DNA of 64,000 nucleotides from Streptococcus parasanguinis. GTDB taxonomy: Bacteria > Bacillota > Bacilli > Lactobacillales > Streptococcaceae. The DNA lies in NCBI RefSeq assembly GCF_901875555.1, contig NZ_CABFMD010000004.1, positions 11,522 to 75,521 of the forward strand. Direction: 5' to 3'. A program made the translations under genes and the position numbers. Under the pieces are notes generated by a model. It searched no databases and was not told the origin of the DNA. It saw nothing but the letters and a program-made list of their open reading frames with translations. Shown one piece after another: positions 29,870 through 38,017 of the stretch; position 1 is the first letter of the stretch; each line of letters opens with the position of its first letter.

Positions 29870-30751
29870 ATGGCAATCGTTTCAGCAGAAAAATTTGTCC
29901 AAGCAGCTCGTGACAATGGTTATGCAGTTGGTGGATTTAACACAAACAACCTTGAGTGGACTCAAGCTATCTTGCGTGCAGCAGAAGCTAAGAAAGCTCC
30001 AGTACTTATCCAAACTTCTATGGGTGCTGCAAAATACATGGGTGGTTACAAAGTATGTAAAGCCCTTATCGAAAACCTTGTAGAAGCAATGGGAATCACT
30101 GTACCAGTTGCTATTCACCTTGACCATGGTCATTATGAAGATGCTCTTGAATGTATCGAAGCTGGTTACACTTCAATCATGTTTGATGGTTCACACCTTC
30201 CAGTTGAAGAAAACCTTAAATTGGCGAAAGACGTCGTTGAAAAAGCTCATGCTAAAGGCGTTTCCGTTGAAGCTGAAGTTGGTACTATCGGTGGTGAAGA
30301 AGACGGTATCATCGGTGATGGTGAATTGGCACCAATCGAAGACGCTAAAGCAATGGTTGCTACAGGAATTGACTTCTTGGCAGCAGGTATCGGTAACATC
30401 CACGGTCCTTACCCAGCAAACTGGAAAGGTCTTCACCTTGACCACTTGCAAAAATTGACTGAAGCTGTTCCAGGATTCCCAATCGTATTGCACGGTGGAT
30501 CAGGTATCCCTGATGATCAAATCCAAGCAGCGATCAAACTTGGTGTTGCGAAAGTTAACGTGAACACTGAATGCCAAATCGCATTTGCAAATGCTACTCG
30601 TCAATTCGTACGTGAATACGATGCAAACGAAGCAGAATACGACAAGAAGAAACTCTTCGACCCACGTAAATTCTTGAAACCAGGTTTCGAAGCAATTACT
30701 GCAGCTGTTGAAGAACGTATCGACGTATTCGGTTCAGAAGGCAAAGCTTAA
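29870..30751 (+). CDS. fba: Class II fructose-bisphosphate aldolase
   Basis: The 293-residue zinc aldolase has GGFNTNNLEWTQAI, the metal/catalytic segment HLDHGHYED, EVGTIGGEEDG, HGPYP, LHGGSGIPD and NVNTECQIAF. It splits fructose 1,6-bisphosphate into DHAP and glyceraldehyde 3-phosphate in glycolysis. Strong ribosome site (agaggagg) and fully optimised codons, as expected for a very abundant protein. Monocistronic, with a terminator at 30762-30793. Confidence 0.98.
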   Translation: MAIVSAEKFVQAARDNGYAVGGFNTNNLEWTQAILRAAEAKKAPVLIQTSMGAAKYMGGYKVCKALIENLVEAMGITVPVAIHLDHGHYEDALECIEAGYTSIMFDGSHLPVEENLKLAKDVVEKAHAKGVSVEAEVGTIGGEEDGIIGDGELAPIEDAKAMVATGIDFLAAGIGNIHGPYPANWKGLHLDHLQKLTEAVPGFPIVLHGGSGIPDDQIQAAIKLGVAKVNVNTECQIAFANATRQFVREYDANEAEYDKKKLFDPRKFLKPGFEAITAAVEERIDVFGSEGKA

Positions 30752-30761
30752 TAAAAACAGG

Positions 30762-30793
30762 AAAACAAGGTCCCATGTGGATCTTGTTTTTTT
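30762..30793 (+). terminator. Terminator of fba
   Basis: aaaacaaggtcc/ggatcttgtttt stem (12 bp, one G-T pair) with a T run. Confidence 0.85.
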
Positions 30794-30805
30794 GTTTGGG
30801 AAAAG

Positions 30806-30834
30806 TTGCTTCCGGGATTTAATTTTTGTACAAT
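30806..30834 (+). promoter_or_regulatory. Promoter placing the start at the hydrolase ATG
   Basis: TTGCTT, 17-base spacer, TACAAT. The -10 ends 6 bases before ATG 30841, so the transcript should begin at or within a base or two of the start codon. Confidence 0.55.
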
Positions 30835-30840
30835 AATGCT

Positions 30841-31773
30841 ATGAAAAAACTGAAAAAATGCTGTCTAGCCTTTCTTGGTTTCATTCTTTTGTTTTTAGTA
30901 GCAACATTTATCTTTCATCGTATCAGCTTAGAAAAGGAACAAGCATCTCTAACTCCTATGGGTAAAACTGTTCTCGTTAATGGGCATAAAATCAATGTTT
31001 ACGTTGAAGGGGATGGTCAAGAGACAATAGTAGTTCTTTCAGGTGCAGGTATTGCTTCACCTATATTAGACTTTAAGAATCTAACAGATTCCCTATCCAA
31101 AAAATACAAAGTAGTCGTCGTAGAGCGAGCGGGATATGGTTTTAGTGAAGATAGTGATCAATCAAGAGATGTGATGACGGTTCTTTCTGAGACCCGTCAA
31201 GCTCTATCACAAGCAAATATATCAGGACCTTTTATCATTCTGTCTCATTCAATGGCTAGTCTTGAAAGTCTGGCTTGGCAGGAAAAGTATCCTGATGAAG
31301 TGAAAGCCTTGGTTGGTCTGGATTGGGCATTACCAGCAAGTTATGAGGATTTAAAGGACAATCAGGCCTTGCTTACTGTGGCTTATTGGAGCAGTAAGAT
31401 TGGCTTATTACGCTATTTCCCTGAGTCCTTTTATATAAAAAATCCAACTCTGACTGAAACTGAACGACAACAATATAAATTACTAGCATATAAGCAGTTG
31501 ATGTCACAAGCCATGCTCCATGAATCCCGTTTGGCAAGGGAAAATGCCAAGAAAGTTCCATCTAGCATTAATCCGAAAATTCCAGCCTTACTCCTGGTGT
31601 CTAACGGTGATGGTACTAGCTTTAGCCAATCAGAGTGGCAACGTTATGCAGAGAGATTTGCAAGCGACCAGTCTAATGTTCGAGTCGTCTATATGGATGC
31701 GCCTCACGACCTCTATCATTATCAAAGCGATGCTATTGTTTCTCGCATTAAAGAATTTTTGGAGAATAATTGA
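30841..31773 (+). CDS. Membrane-anchored alpha/beta hydrolase
   Basis: The 310-residue protein has an N-terminal signal anchor (KKCCLAFLGFILLFLVATFIF) and then an alpha/beta-hydrolase fold: VVLSGAG (oxyanion region), the nucleophile elbow SHSMASLE, and the catalytic His in DAPHDLYHY. It probably acts outside the membrane as an esterase or lipase-like enzyme; the substrate is unknown. ATG 30841 has no ribosome site: TACAAT sits 6 bases upstream, suggesting a leaderless mRNA. The next downstream Met is too far in to be the start. Confidence 0.8.
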   Translation: MKKLKKCCLAFLGFILLFLVATFIFHRISLEKEQASLTPMGKTVLVNGHKINVYVEGDGQETIVVLSGAGIASPILDFKNLTDSLSKKYKVVVVERAGYGFSEDSDQSRDVMTVLSETRQALSQANISGPFIILSHSMASLESLAWQEKYPDEVKALVGLDWALPASYEDLKDNQALLTVAYWSSKIGLLRYFPESFYIKNPTLTETERQQYKLLAYKQLMSQAMLHESRLARENAKKVPSSINPKIPALLLVSNGDGTSFSQSEWQRYAERFASDQSNVRVVYMDAPHDLYHYQSDAIVSRIKEFLENN

Positions 31774-31862
31774 GGGCTTAAAAATCCATTGGGACTGATG
31801 ATAATCATTAAATGCTGGAGGATTTACAGTAGAATCGTTAATTTTCTCGATTAAAAAATAAC

Positions 31863-31893
31863 AAAAAACCTGCCCCTAAGGGCAGGTTTTTTG
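31863..31893 (+). terminator. Terminator of the hydrolase gene
   Basis: aaaaaacctgccc/gggcaggtttttt. It occupies the middle of a 348-base gap that otherwise holds the next operon's promoter. Confidence 0.9.
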
Positions 31894-31973
31894 GTCTCTT
31901 AAGGAAACTATTTAACAGAATTTTTGATTAAAAGTTTCATTTTAAGTGAGAAATCTCTCATTTCATAATCAAT

Positions 31974-32012
31974 AAGCAAACGCTTGCATTCCTATTTTTA
32001 TTAGATTATAAT
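31974..32012 (+). promoter_or_regulatory. Promoter with overlapping cre-like site for the ABC-2 operon
   Basis: -35 TTGCAT (31984-31989), 17-base spacer, TATAAT (32007-32012). AAGCAAACGCTTGCA (31974-31988) fits the CcpA cre consensus with one mismatch and covers the -35, which predicts repression by CcpA. The leader is ~100 bases. Confidence 0.55.
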
Positions 32013-32121
32013 AGGTTGGTATAAAGCCTTCTGTAATAATATTGAGAAAGTGTAGAAAGTAAGGATTTAGAATATTTGTAGTCAAAAATACAATGTTGTT
32101 TCTTACGATAGGGAGATAGAT

Positions 32122-33114
32122 ATGGCAATGATAGAAGTGCAACATCTTCGGAAAAATTTTGTGAAGACAGTTAAGGAGCCGGGGTTAAAGGGAGCCTTGC
32201 GCTCCTTTATTCATCCTGAAAAGCAGACCTTTGAAGCGGTCAAGGATTTAACTTTTGAAGTTCCAAAAGGGCAGATTTTAGGATTTATCGGGGCAAATGG
32301 TGCTGGGAAGTCAACCACTATCAAAATGCTGACAGGAATTTTGAAGCCGACATCTGGTTTTTGTCGGATTAACGGCAAGATTCCCCAGGATAATCGCCAA
32401 GATTATGTCAAGGATATTGGAGTCGTTTTCGGACAACGCACCCAGCTATGGTGGGATTTGGCACTGCAAGAGACCTACACGGTCTTGAAGGAGATTTACG
32501 ATGTGCCAGACTCGCTTTTCCATAAGCGCATGGACTTTTTGAATGAAGTTTTGGATTTGAAAGAATTTATCAAGGATCCTGTGCGGACCCTTTCACTAGG
32601 TCAACGGATGCGGGCGGATATTGCGGCTTCCTTGCTTCACAATCCCAAGGTTCTCTTTTTAGATGAGCCGACTATTGGTTTGGATGTGTCGGTCAAGGAT
32701 AACATTCGTCGGGCTATCACCCAGATCAATCAGGAGGAAGAGACCACTATTCTTTTGACCACTCACGACCTGAGTGATATTGAGCAACTCTGTGATCGGA
32801 TTTTTATGATTGATAAGGGGCAAGAGATTTTTGATGGAACGGTTAGCCAGCTCAAGGAGACCTTTGGAAAGATGAAGACTCTCTCCTTTGAACTAGTACC
32901 AGATCAAAGTCATCTCCTTTCTCACTATGAAGGCCTGCCTGATATGTCCATTGATAGACAAGGAAATACTCTCAATATTGAATTCGATAGTTCCCGCTAC
33001 CAGTCGGCCGATATTATCAAGCAAACCTTATCTGATTTTGAAGTCCGTGATTTGAAGATGGTAGATACGGATATTGAAGATATTATCCGTCGCTTCTATC
33101 GAAAGGAGCTCTAA
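32122..33114 (+). CDS. ABC-2 type transporter, ATPase subunit
   Basis: The 330-residue ATPase has Walker A IGANGAGKSTT, the signature region LSLGQRMRADIAASLL, Walker B VLFLDEPTIGLD and switch LLTTHDLSDIE. The insert between strand and Walker A (KTVKEPGLKGALRSFIHPEK) and the C-terminal regulatory region are typical of the daunorubicin/COG4586-type exporters. The two following genes encode its membrane subunits. Start ATG 32122 follows tagggagat. The substrate is unknown; drug or lipid export is usual for the family. Confidence 0.9.
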   Translation: MAMIEVQHLRKNFVKTVKEPGLKGALRSFIHPEKQTFEAVKDLTFEVPKGQILGFIGANGAGKSTTIKMLTGILKPTSGFCRINGKIPQDNRQDYVKDIGVVFGQRTQLWWDLALQETYTVLKEIYDVPDSLFHKRMDFLNEVLDLKEFIKDPVRTLSLGQRMRADIAASLLHNPKVLFLDEPTIGLDVSVKDNIRRAITQINQEEETTILLTTHDLSDIEQLCDRIFMIDKGQEIFDGTVSQLKETFGKMKTLSFELVPDQSHLLSHYEGLPDMSIDRQGNTLNIEFDSSRYQSADIIKQTLSDFEVRDLKMVDTDIEDIIRRFYRKEL

Positions 33115-33115
33115 G

Positions 33116-33934
33116 ATGGTCAAATTATGGAGACGTTATAAACCCTTTATCAATGCAGGGATTCAGGAGTTGATTAGCTATCGAGTCAACTTTCTACTTT
33201 ATCGGATTGGTGATGTCATGGGGGCTTTTGTGGCTTTTTATCTATGGAAGGCTGTCTTTGATTCCTCCCAGGAGCCTTTGATTCAGGGCTTCAGTATGGC
33301 AGATATCACTCTTTACATCATCATGAGTTTTGTGACCAATCTCTTGACCAGGTCTGATAGCTCCTTTATGATTGGGGAGGAGGTCAAGGATGGCTCCATT
33401 ATCATGCGCTTGCTGAGACCAGTGCATTTTGCGGCTTCTTACCTCTTTACGGAGCTTGGTTCCAAGTGGTTGATTTTTATCTCTGTTGGACTGCCATTTT
33501 TAAGTGTCATTGTTTTGATGAAAATCTTATCTGGGCAAGGGATTGTAGAAGTGCTGGGACTAACTACCCTTTATCTTTTTAGCTTAACGCTGGCCTATCT
33601 GATTAACTTTTTCTTTAATATCTGCTTTGGATTTTCAGCTTTTGTATTTAAAAATCTATGGGGTTCCAATCTGCTCAAGACTTCCATAGTGGCCTTTATG
33701 TCTGGTAGTTTGATTCCCTTGGCTTTCTTTCCAAAGATTGTTTCAGATATTCTCTCCTTATTGCCATTTTCATCCTTGATTTACACTCCGGTTATGATTA
33801 TTGTTGGGAAATACGATGCTAGTCAGATTCTTCAAGCGCTTTTGCTCCAGTTCTTCTGGCTTATAGTAATGGTGGGCTTGTCTCAGTTGATTTGGAAACG
33901 AGTCCAGTCATTTATCACCATTCAGGGAGGTTAG
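33116..33934 (+). CDS. ABC-2 type permease subunit 1
   Basis: The 272-residue protein has about six membrane helices and the COG4587-like pattern (NFLLYRIGDVMGAFVAFYLW, then GEEVKDGSIIMRLLRP). ATG 33116 lies just after the ATPase stop and behind aaaggagctc; the longer in-frame ORF from 33074 would run far into the ATPase gene. It forms the membrane pore with the next protein. Confidence 0.88.
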   Translation: MVKLWRRYKPFINAGIQELISYRVNFLLYRIGDVMGAFVAFYLWKAVFDSSQEPLIQGFSMADITLYIIMSFVTNLLTRSDSSFMIGEEVKDGSIIMRLLRPVHFAASYLFTELGSKWLIFISVGLPFLSVIVLMKILSGQGIVEVLGLTTLYLFSLTLAYLINFFFNICFGFSAFVFKNLWGSNLLKTSIVAFMSGSLIPLAFFPKIVSDILSLLPFSSLIYTPVMIIVGKYDASQILQALLLQFFWLIVMVGLSQLIWKRVQSFITIQGG

Positions 33935-33935
33935 T

Positions 33936-34721
33936 ATGAAAAAATATCAACGCATGCATCTGATTTTTATCAGACAATACATCAAGCAAATCATGGAATA
34001 CAAGGTGGATTTTGTGGTTGGTGTGTTGGGAGTCTTTCTGACTCAAGGCCTAAACCTCTTGTTTCTCAATGTCATCTTTCAACATATCCCTTCGCTAGAA
34101 GGTTGGACCTTTCAAGAGATTGCCTTTATCTATGGATTTTCCTTAATTCCAAAGGGATTAGATCATCTCTTTTTTGACAATCTCTGGGCTTTAGGTCAAC
34201 GACTAGTTCGAAAAGGGGAGTTTGACAAGTATCTGACTCGACCTATCAATCCTCTTTTTCACATCCTGATTGAGACCTTTCAGATTGATGCCTTGGGTGA
34301 ACTCTTGGTCGGTTGCATTCTATTAGGAACAACAGTGACTAGCATCGCTTGGACTCTTTCAAAATTCCTGCTTTTCCTAGTCTGTATTCCTTTTGCGACC
34401 TTGATTTACACTTCTTTAAAAATCGCGACAGCCAGCATCGCTTTTTGGACCAAGCAGTCAGGTGCCATGATTTACATTTTCTATATGTTTAATGATTTTA
34501 CCAAGTATCCTATTTCTATTTACAATTCGCTCCTTCGTTGGTTAATCAGTTTTATCGTGCCTTTTGCCTTTACGGCTTATTATCCAGCTAGCTATTTCTT
34601 GCAGGGCAAGAATGGGCTCTTTAACATCGGTGGTTTGATTCTGATTTCTCTTGTCTTCTTTGGCATTTCCCTCAAACTCTGGGATAGGGGATTGGATGCT
34701 TACGAAAGTGCTGGTTCGTAA
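33936..34721 (+). CDS. ABC-2 type permease subunit 2
   Basis: The 261-residue protein has about six membrane helices and belongs to the COG3694/DUF990-type group (FDKYLTRPINPLFHILIETF). It starts one base after the stop of subunit 1, with aggtt as a weak ribosome site, so it is translationally coupled. With the two upstream genes it makes a complete exporter whose membrane part is a heterodimer. Confidence 0.88.
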   Translation: MKKYQRMHLIFIRQYIKQIMEYKVDFVVGVLGVFLTQGLNLLFLNVIFQHIPSLEGWTFQEIAFIYGFSLIPKGLDHLFFDNLWALGQRLVRKGEFDKYLTRPINPLFHILIETFQIDALGELLVGCILLGTTVTSIAWTLSKFLLFLVCIPFATLIYTSLKIATASIAFWTKQSGAMIYIFYMFNDFTKYPISIYNSLLRWLISFIVPFAFTAYYPASYFLQGKNGLFNIGGLILISLVFFGISLKLWDRGLDAYESAGS

Positions 34722-34756
34722 GAGGTAAAGTAAGACTAAAATCAAGAAAGGAACTG

Positions 34757-35221
34757 ATGATGTTTGTAATTAAAGAAGTCAAGGATGAAGATCAAAAAAT
34801 GGCAGTTGTCGCTGAGGTTTTAAAGGATTTGCCAGAATGGTTTGGAATACCAGAAAGCACGCAAGCCTACATCGAAGGAACTAAAGATTTACGAGTTTGG
34901 GCTGCTTATCAAGAAAGTGATGTAGTAGGGTTTATAAGTTTATCATATTCGAGTGAAGATTGTGCTGAAATTGATTGTCTAGGCGTGAAAAAAACATTCC
35001 AAGGTCAAGGAATTGGAAGGGAATTAATTACGACTATAGAAAGAGAAGCAGTCAAACAAGTGGACTACCTACAGGTCAAAACAGTCGCAGAAGGTTCAAA
35101 TAAAGATTATGACCGAACAAATCTCTTTTATCGCAGTCTTGGTTTTAAAAAATTAGAGATTTTTCCTCAACTATGGGATCCACAGAATCCATGTCAGATT
35201 CTGATTAAAAAGATCAACTAA
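34757..35221 (+). CDS. GNAT-family acetyltransferase
   Basis: The 154-residue protein has the GNAT acetyl-CoA loop KTFQGQGIGRELI (about residues 78-90), VVGFISLSY before it, and the C-terminal FYRSLGFKKLE. It transfers an acetyl group to an unknown amine. Two adjacent ATGs (34757 and 34760) follow aaagga; the second has the better spacing. It may be read through from the ABC operon, 35 bases upstream. Confidence 0.85.
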   Translation: MMFVIKEVKDEDQKMAVVAEVLKDLPEWFGIPESTQAYIEGTKDLRVWAAYQESDVVGFISLSYSSEDCAEIDCLGVKKTFQGQGIGRELITTIEREAVKQVDYLQVKTVAEGSNKDYDRTNLFYRSLGFKKLEIFPQLWDPQNPCQILIKKIN

Positions 35222-35227
35222 AAGTGC

Positions 35228-35255
35228 TTGACATCCGTTCTCAGAGTGCTATACT
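35228..35255 (+). promoter_or_regulatory. Promoter of tRNA-Thr
   Basis: TTGACA, 16-base spacer, TATACT, 13 bases before the tRNA. Confidence 0.85.
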
Positions 35256-35267
35256 AAGAAGGTAATC

Positions 35268-35340
35268 GCCGATTTAGCTCAGTTGGTAGAGCAACGCACT
35301 CGTAACGCGTAGGTCACAGGTTCGATCCCTGCAATCGGCA
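35268..35340 (+). tRNA. tRNA-Thr (anticodon CGT)
   Basis: The 73-base tRNA has acceptor stem GCCGATT/AATCGGC, D-arm AGCTCAGTTGGTAGAGC, anticodon loop CTCGTAA (anticodon CGT) and T-loop GTTCGATCC. CCA is not encoded. It reads ACG. Confidence 0.95.
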
Positions 35341-35353
35341 TCAAATGATACAG

Positions 35354-35381
35354 TAAAAAGTCTGTTGTGACGGGCTTTTTT
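35354..35381 (+). terminator. Terminator of tRNA-Thr
   Basis: aaaagtctgt/acgggctttt stem with G-T pairs and six T residues. Confidence 0.75.
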
Positions 35382-35424
35382 GATGTTTAATTGCTTTTTG
35401 TACCAAATTAATTATAAAAGGCTT

Positions 35425-35540
35425 CGATGAACATTAAAAGGACCTGCTTGATGTAGTAGTGATGGCTAGAAGCACCACTTGGAGGGGCGAGATAATGAAT
35501 GATGGTGATAACCGATTCGTTCTGTCTCGCTCCTTTTTTT
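35425..35540 (+). ncRNA. Candidate small RNA or long leader 5' of the LiaF-like gene
   Basis: A promoter-like TTGCTT (35391-35396), 16-base spacer, TATAAA (35413-35418) is followed ~115 bases later by a strong terminator: gggcgagata (35484-35493) pairs with tgtctcgctcc (35523-35533), then seven T residues. No ORF or ribosome site is visible between them. This fills most of the 321-base gap. A second promoter (TTGTTA, 17-base spacer, TATCAT, ending 35610) serves the next gene. Confidence 0.45.
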
Positions 35541-35661
35541 GACCGCATAGGCGCTATTTTTAACCACTTAGTCAAAAGTCCTTGTTACTTTTCACTCCCT
35601 CTGCTATCATAGAATCATCAAAGGAAGGAACCCTTCCGAATAGTGAAAATGAGGTATTAGG

Positions 35662-35973
35662 ATGAAAAAACTACTTGGACTTGGATTTATTCTGGCTGCT
35701 CTTGCGGTTGTCACAATGGGAATGGTTGGCTTTCCAAAGCTTGATGTGAATATCTGGCCCCTATTTCCCGTTCTCTTATTTGCTTTCTTTACTCTTGAAA
35801 ATCTGATGAAACAGGATTACAAGGCAAGTGCTATCTGTGCTTTGATTGCCCTGATGATTGCAAACGCGATCTATGATCTCTTGCCGGTTTCAAATGGCTT
35901 AGTGATCACAGCGGGTGTTCTTGCTTGCGTGGGTCTTGGTTTTCTTTTACCAGATAAGGAAAGCAACAAATAA
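35662..35973 (+). CDS. Small LiaF-TM-like membrane protein
   Basis: The 103-residue protein has four hydrophobic helices. It resembles the N-terminal half of the 231-residue protein at 36725: LDVNIWPLFPVLLFAF against WDISIWTLAWVTLLAV, and LLPVSNGLVI against FLPVSNSVVI. This is the membrane part of LiaF-type proteins without the C-terminal adhesin-like domain. It is probably a regulatory or structural partner of the LytTR system downstream. ATG 35662, preceded by tgaggtattagg. A hairpin repeat separates the two. Confidence 0.7.
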   Translation: MKKLLGLGFILAALAVVTMGMVGFPKLDVNIWPLFPVLLFAFFTLENLMKQDYKASAICALIALMIANAIYDLLPVSNGLVITAGVLACVGLGFLLPDKESNK

Positions 35974-35979
35974 ACAAGG

Positions 35980-36160
35980 GAGGCTGGGACAAAAATCCTA
36001 GCCTCTCAATTGTCTTTGGATTGTCGAGCAAGACGCAGTGGTTGAGTGGGCTCTACTACGCTGATTTCATCAGCTTTTATAGCCCTACTCAACTGTGCGG
36101 AGGTGGGACGACGAAATCGAATTCTAAAGAATGACCGATTTCTGTCCCACCCTCTTTTTT
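35980..36160 (+). repeat. Three-hairpin repeat, subfamily A, copy 5
   Basis: It lies 7 bases after the LiaF-like gene, nearly identical to copies 1, 2 and 4. One change (tctaaaga for tctaacga) lies in a loop. Confidence 0.85.
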
Positions 36161-36273
36161 ACTTCTCAAAAACTACCTCTTGATGGGCAAAACGTGCCAC
36201 TTACTGAAAAGCCCTTGTTTTGTTTTCAACAGCTGTTATAATGGTACTATCAAAACGTTGGGAAAGGAGTTTT

Positions 36274-36720
36274 ATGAAAGTTAGAATTGAATTGGATCCA
36301 TCAATGGACGAGCCTGAGATCTTGATTCGAGCTCCGCGCCTGACCCCGGAGTTGACCCAGCTGCAAGAGAGAATCCTAGAACAAAAAGTCGCTCCATTAG
36401 CCTTCTACAAGGATCGAAGTGAGTATTTTCTAGATGTAGCATCGATCCTCTTTTTTGAGACGGATGGGGAGAAAATCTATGGGCATACCAGGGATGAGGC
36501 CTATGAGGTCAAGCAGAAGCTTTATGAATTGGAGGAGTTGCTTCCCATTGCCTTTTGTCGGATTTCCAAATCCACCATTGTCAACGCGAAGCAGATCTAC
36601 TCGTTGGAAAAGTCTTTTTCAGGGACCAGCACGGTCAACTTCTACCAAACCCACAAGCAGGTCCATGTATCCAGACGCTACTACCAACTCTTAAAAGAAC
36701 GACTAAATGAAATGAGGTAA
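36274..36720 (+). CDS. LytTR-domain transcription regulator
   Basis: The 148-residue protein has an N-terminal ~50 residues of unknown fold, then a LytTR DNA-binding domain (VASILFFETDGEKIYGHT, FCRISKSTIVNAKQIYSLE, VSRRYYQLLKERL). It lacks a receiver domain. Such short regulators are usually held in check by a membrane partner encoded next door; here the next gene, 4 bases on, is a LiaF-like membrane protein. ATG 36274 follows aaaggag; the longer frame from 36220 has no ribosome site and overlaps the promoter (TATAAT 36237-36242). Confidence 0.88.
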   Translation: MKVRIELDPSMDEPEILIRAPRLTPELTQLQERILEQKVAPLAFYKDRSEYFLDVASILFFETDGEKIYGHTRDEAYEVKQKLYELEELLPIAFCRISKSTIVNAKQIYSLEKSFSGTSTVNFYQTHKQVHVSRRYYQLLKERLNEMR

Positions 36721-36724
36721 TATC

Positions 36725-37420
36725 ATGAGAAAAAAATTAATCGGTATCTTCTTGATCCTTCTAGCAGCCTTGGTGCTTTTACAGGGCTATTTTGTAAAAT
36801 GGGACATCAGCATCTGGACCTTGGCTTGGGTCACTTTGTTAGCGGTCCTCTCCCTCTCTAGTTTCTTAAAACGCCATTTTGGTTGGGGCTTCATCTATGG
36901 ACTTTTAGCCCTCTTTTGTCTCAATGGGCAATACCATTTCCTTCCGGTATCCAATTCGGTGGTGATCCTTTCTTCAATTCTCGCTGTGATTGGACTCAAT
37001 ATTTTATTCAAGCCCTCTAAGAAGACAAAAGACCGCCTAGCTTCCTATTCTGCTGGGTCCATGAGTAAGTCTGATGGCAACAATATTGATGTCACTTTTT
37101 CTACAGTAACCAAGTATCTCAATGATCAACACTTTACCCATGGAAGTGCAGATGTCAGTCTCGGAGAAGCATCGGTTTATTTTGACAATTGCCGGATTGA
37201 GGGTCCTTCTGCCCAGTTTGTTGTCGATGTTTCCCTTGGGAGTCTGAGCCTCTATGTGCCAAGCGATTGGCGCGTCCATGTTAATGTGGATAATTCCCTC
37301 TCAGCCATCCAACATCAGGAAAATCCAAGTGCTCTCACTAGCAAGGATTTCTACATTACGGGCGATGTTTCCTTAGGAAATCTAGAAATTATCTATGTAG
37401 GAGAGAATTCGTTTTCTTAA
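36725..37420 (+). CDS. LiaF-like membrane protein, probable LytTR partner
   Basis: The 231-residue protein has four membrane helices in residues 1-100 and a beta-rich C-terminal domain (NIDVTFSTVTKYL, SADVSLGEASVYFDNC, GDVSLGNLEIIYVG), the cell-wall-active/LiaF pattern with repeated DVSLG motifs. LiaF proteins silence a histidine kinase in envelope stress systems. Coupled to a LytTR gene here, it likely controls that regulator instead. Paralogous to the 103-residue protein upstream. Confidence 0.8.
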   Translation: MRKKLIGIFLILLAALVLLQGYFVKWDISIWTLAWVTLLAVLSLSSFLKRHFGWGFIYGLLALFCLNGQYHFLPVSNSVVILSSILAVIGLNILFKPSKKTKDRLASYSAGSMSKSDGNNIDVTFSTVTKYLNDQHFTHGSADVSLGEASVYFDNCRIEGPSAQFVVDVSLGSLSLYVPSDWRVHVNVDNSLSAIQHQENPSALTSKDFYITGDVSLGNLEIIYVGENSFS

Positions 37421-37539
37421 GATAGAAAATGAAAAACTTTCTCCAAAAGCTTGCCAAGAGAGATTTTTTTTGGTAATATAGTACGGTATGTGGTGCTAGC
37501 ACATCCGTTATATTAGATCTAATAGGAGGAAACACAGAA

Positions 37540-37728
37540 ATGGCTAAAGTATGTTATTTCACAGGTCGTAAGACTGTATCAGGTAACAACCGTTCACACG
37601 CGATGAACCAAACAAAACGTGCCGTAAAACCAAACCTTCAAAAAGTAACTGTCCTTATCGATGGTAAACCTAAAAAAGTTTGGGCTTCAGCTCGTGCATT
37701 GAAATCTGGTAAAGTAGAACGCGTTTAA
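37540..37728 (+). CDS. rpmB: Ribosomal protein bL28
   Basis: The 62-residue basic protein is a standard L28: [20 protein letters not shown], then [11 protein letters not shown] and [10 protein letters not shown]. It is a component of the 50S subunit. The Cys pairs of zinc-type L28 are absent (only Cys5). Strong ribosome site (aggagg) and optimised codons. A subfamily B hairpin element follows. Confidence 0.97.
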   Translation: MAKVCYFTGRKTVSGNNRSHAMNQTKRAVKPNLQKVTVLIDGKPKKVWASARALKSGKVERV

Positions 37729-37738
37729 TAAAGAAAGA

Positions 37739-37907
37739 AGGCTGGGCATAAAGTGTTCAGCCTTCGCTTTTTGATAGGAATAGTAGTATGACGCAGTGGT
37801 TGATTGGAACTACTCATTTTTGAAACATTCGTACTTCCTAATCAACTGTGCGGGGGTGGGAATACGGACTCTTTTGAACGAATCGGAGTCCTTTCCCACT
37901 CCCTTTT
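37739..37907 (+). repeat. Three-hairpin repeat, subfamily B, copy 6
   Basis: It lies 10 bases after rpmB. Stems: gaaggctg/cagccttc; ttgattggaa/ttcctaatcaa; gtggga/tcccac with ggactc/gagtcc inside. The last stem differs from copy 3 (gaactc/gagttc) by a compensatory pair. Confidence 0.8.
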
Positions 37908-38017
37908 CTTTTTCTCTAGAGACAGCTGTCACAGCGGGAGAAGAATAGTCCCTACCCTTTTACAGTTGGCCTCTTTTATGGTAAAATAGAATATAAAATA
38001 CTTTTGAGGTAGAAATT

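Noticed and set aside
37490..37525. Palindromes gtgctagcac and ttagatctaa before rpmB as possible operators
   Set aside because: Short, isolated and unlike a known ribosomal-protein control site.
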